A stretch of DNA of 6,742 nt from Syntrophomonadaceae bacterium (GTDB lineage Bacteria; Bacillota; Syntrophomonadia; Syntrophomonadales; Syntrophomonadaceae): the NCBI GenBank assembly GCA_028683995.1, contig JAQUGU010000092.1, forward strand, positions 1 to 6,742, in the 5' to 3' direction. The notes beneath the pieces were generated by a model, which saw only the letters and a list, made by a program, of their open reading frames with translations, was not told where the DNA came from and searched no databases. This document shows positions 5,906 to 6,742 of the stretch, in pieces; within the stretch, counting starts at the first letter, position 1, and each line of letters begins with the position of its first letter. The translations under genes were made by a program, and so were the position numbers.

Positions 5906-5918
5906 TTTTCTTTGTCAA
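5890..5918 (-). promoter_or_regulatory. consensus sigma-A promoter of the ferredoxin gene
   Basis: On the minus strand TTGACA (5913-5918) and TATAAT (5890-5895) are separated by exactly 17 bases, a perfect match to the vegetative consensus at both hexamers and spacing. The start point would fall near 5883, giving a leader of about 30 bases that contains the GGAGGG site. High expression is expected unless repressed. Confidence 0.88.
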
Positions 5919-6049
5919 TTTAGAGAAAAAATAAACAGATAAAATCTTTTAATAACTGAAATCCATCTTACCGGAAGAACATTCAAATCTGCGATATAAT
6001 AATGCTTCAGGGAGCAATTAGCCAAAAATTACCCTTTCAGGGCTGATTT

Positions 6050-6128
6050 ACCTGTTTTCTTAAAATACGATAAACTATGAGTTTTTGTAACTATCTGATA
6101 AAATTAATAAACGTAATAAAAAACAGGT
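6050..6128 (+). promoter_or_regulatory. possible leader pairing that covers the thiN ribosome binding site
   Basis: ACCTGTTTT (6050-6058) is the exact reverse complement of AAAACAGGT (6120-6128), which includes most of the thiN Shine-Dalgarno AGGTGA (6125-6130). If transcription starts upstream, for instance from the TATAAT at 5995-6000 (no good -35), the leader could hide the site. If it starts from TTTACC-N16-GATAAA (6047-6074), the left arm is not transcribed and the idea fails. No TPP-riboswitch motif is present. Confidence 0.22.
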
Positions 6129-6137
6129 GATTTGTTC

Positions 6138-6742
6138 ATGAAATGTGTTATTTTAGCCAATGGCGACTATGGTGATGTGGAATCCTGTAGATGGCTGCTA
6201 AACGAAGCGGATATTATTCTCTGTGCCGATGGTGGTGCTAACTATGCTTATAAAATGGGTATTATTCCTGCTTATATAGTGGGGGATATGGATTCAATTC
6301 TTCCCCAGGTAGTAGATTATTATAAGGAGCAAGGTGTAGAATTTCGAAGATATCCCCAGCGCAAAGACTTTACTGATACCCAGCTAATACTTGCTCTGGC
6401 TAAAGAACTGAATGCCGATGAGATAGTGTTTCTGGGTTCACTGGGTAAAAGGCTGGATCATACCCTCTCCAACCTTTACTGTGGGGCCGAGCTAGCTATG
6501 AAAGGCAGAAAAGTATGGCATTATACCGCAAATTACTCGGCTTATTTAGTCAATAAGGAGATTACCATTAGCGGAAAAGTGGGAGATATAGTTTCAGTAC
6601 TGGTTCTGACTGACCAGGCCCAGGGGGTATATGAAGAAGGTTTTGAATATCCCCTGAAAAATGTTATTCTGGAAAAATGGAACCCTTATGCCATATCAAA
6701 TGTGCTGGCAACAAACGAAGGAGTAATAACGGTTAGGGAGGG
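6138..6742 (+). CDS. thiN: thiamine pyrophosphokinase, C-terminus cut by window edge
   Basis: The frame is open from ATG 6138 to the end, giving 201 residues of a protein usually about 210-215 long, so only the last few are missing. AGGTGA (6125-6130) lies 7 bases upstream. Thiamine pyrophosphokinase transfers pyrophosphate from ATP to thiamine to make thiamine diphosphate in the cytoplasm. Family motifs are in order: ILANGDYGD (5-13), CADGGANY (29-36), VGDMDS (48-53), KDFTDTQLIL (76-85), GSLGKRLDHTLSN (100-112) and, near the end, the ISN of the thiamine-binding C-terminal domain followed by EGVITV. The acidic residues Asp31, Asp50, Asp52, Asp77 and Asp80 are where Mg-ATP binding is expected. 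It is divergent from the ferredoxin gene across 285 bp. A two-copy TTCAGGG (6006-6012, 6036-6042) lies upstream, meaning unknown. Confidence 0.93.
   Translation, partial: MKCVILANGDYGDVESCRWLLNEADIILCADGGANYAYKMGIIPAYIVGDMDSILPQVVDYYKEQGVEFRRYPQRKDFTDTQLILALAKELNADEIVFLGSLGKRLDHTLSNLYCGAELAMKGRKVWHYTANYSAYLVNKEITISGKVGDIVSVLVLTDQAQGVYEEGFEYPLKNVILEKWNPYAISNVLATNEGVITVRE

Noticed and set aside
5990..6137. TPP riboswitch (THI box) upstream of thiN
   Set aside because: None of the conserved CTGAGA, ACCTGA or TAATGCC segments is found in order.

Overview
The window looks like chromosome from an anaerobic, probably endospore-forming Firmicute of the class Clostridia. The signs are strong GGAGG-type ribosome binding sites, frequent TTG and GTG starts, a clostridial 2[4Fe-4S] ferredoxin, a SpoIID/LytB-family lipoprotein, moderate to low GC, and intergenic palindromes and short tandem repeats of a kind I associate (from memory) with such genomes. 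The species cannot be named from the sequence alone.

Layout. Bases 1-234 hold the C-terminal end of an EamA/DMT-type membrane transporter on the + strand. Its last nine codons and stop lie inside a perfect 32-bp inverted repeat (203-269) that resembles a pair of REP units. This repeat separates it from a convergent SpoIID/LytB-domain lipoprotein gene (273-1244, minus strand). A 352-bp gene-poor stretch follows, holding a possible structured leader and a 7-bp-period repeat ending in a small hairpin. Next come trmL (1597-2055, tRNA wobble 2'-O-methyltransferase, TTG start), a large hybrid sensor histidine kinase (2135-4432) and a REC-GGDEF diguanylate cyclase (4676-5575), all on the + strand. 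A hairpin terminator at 5625-5648 sits between the cyclase and a convergent 58-residue ferredoxin gene (5676-5852, minus strand), which has a textbook sigma-A promoter. Divergent from the ferredoxin is thiN (thiamine pyrophosphokinase), which runs off the right edge.

How the genes work together. The clearest functional unit is the kinase plus diguanylate cyclase. The kinase has an extracytoplasmic Cache-like sensor and a C-terminal receiver but no output domain. The next gene is a response regulator whose output is c-di-GMP synthesis, so a signal-to-c-di-GMP pathway is a reasonable inference. The other genes are housekeeping (tRNA modification, electron transfer, thiamine diphosphate) or envelope functions with no obvious link.

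I found no convincing new multi-gene system. The most unusual material is intergenic: the REP-like palindrome that finishes a coding sequence, and two related composite repeats (heptad tract followed by a hairpin starting GTAGAAAT) near 1517-1573 and 4434-4504.
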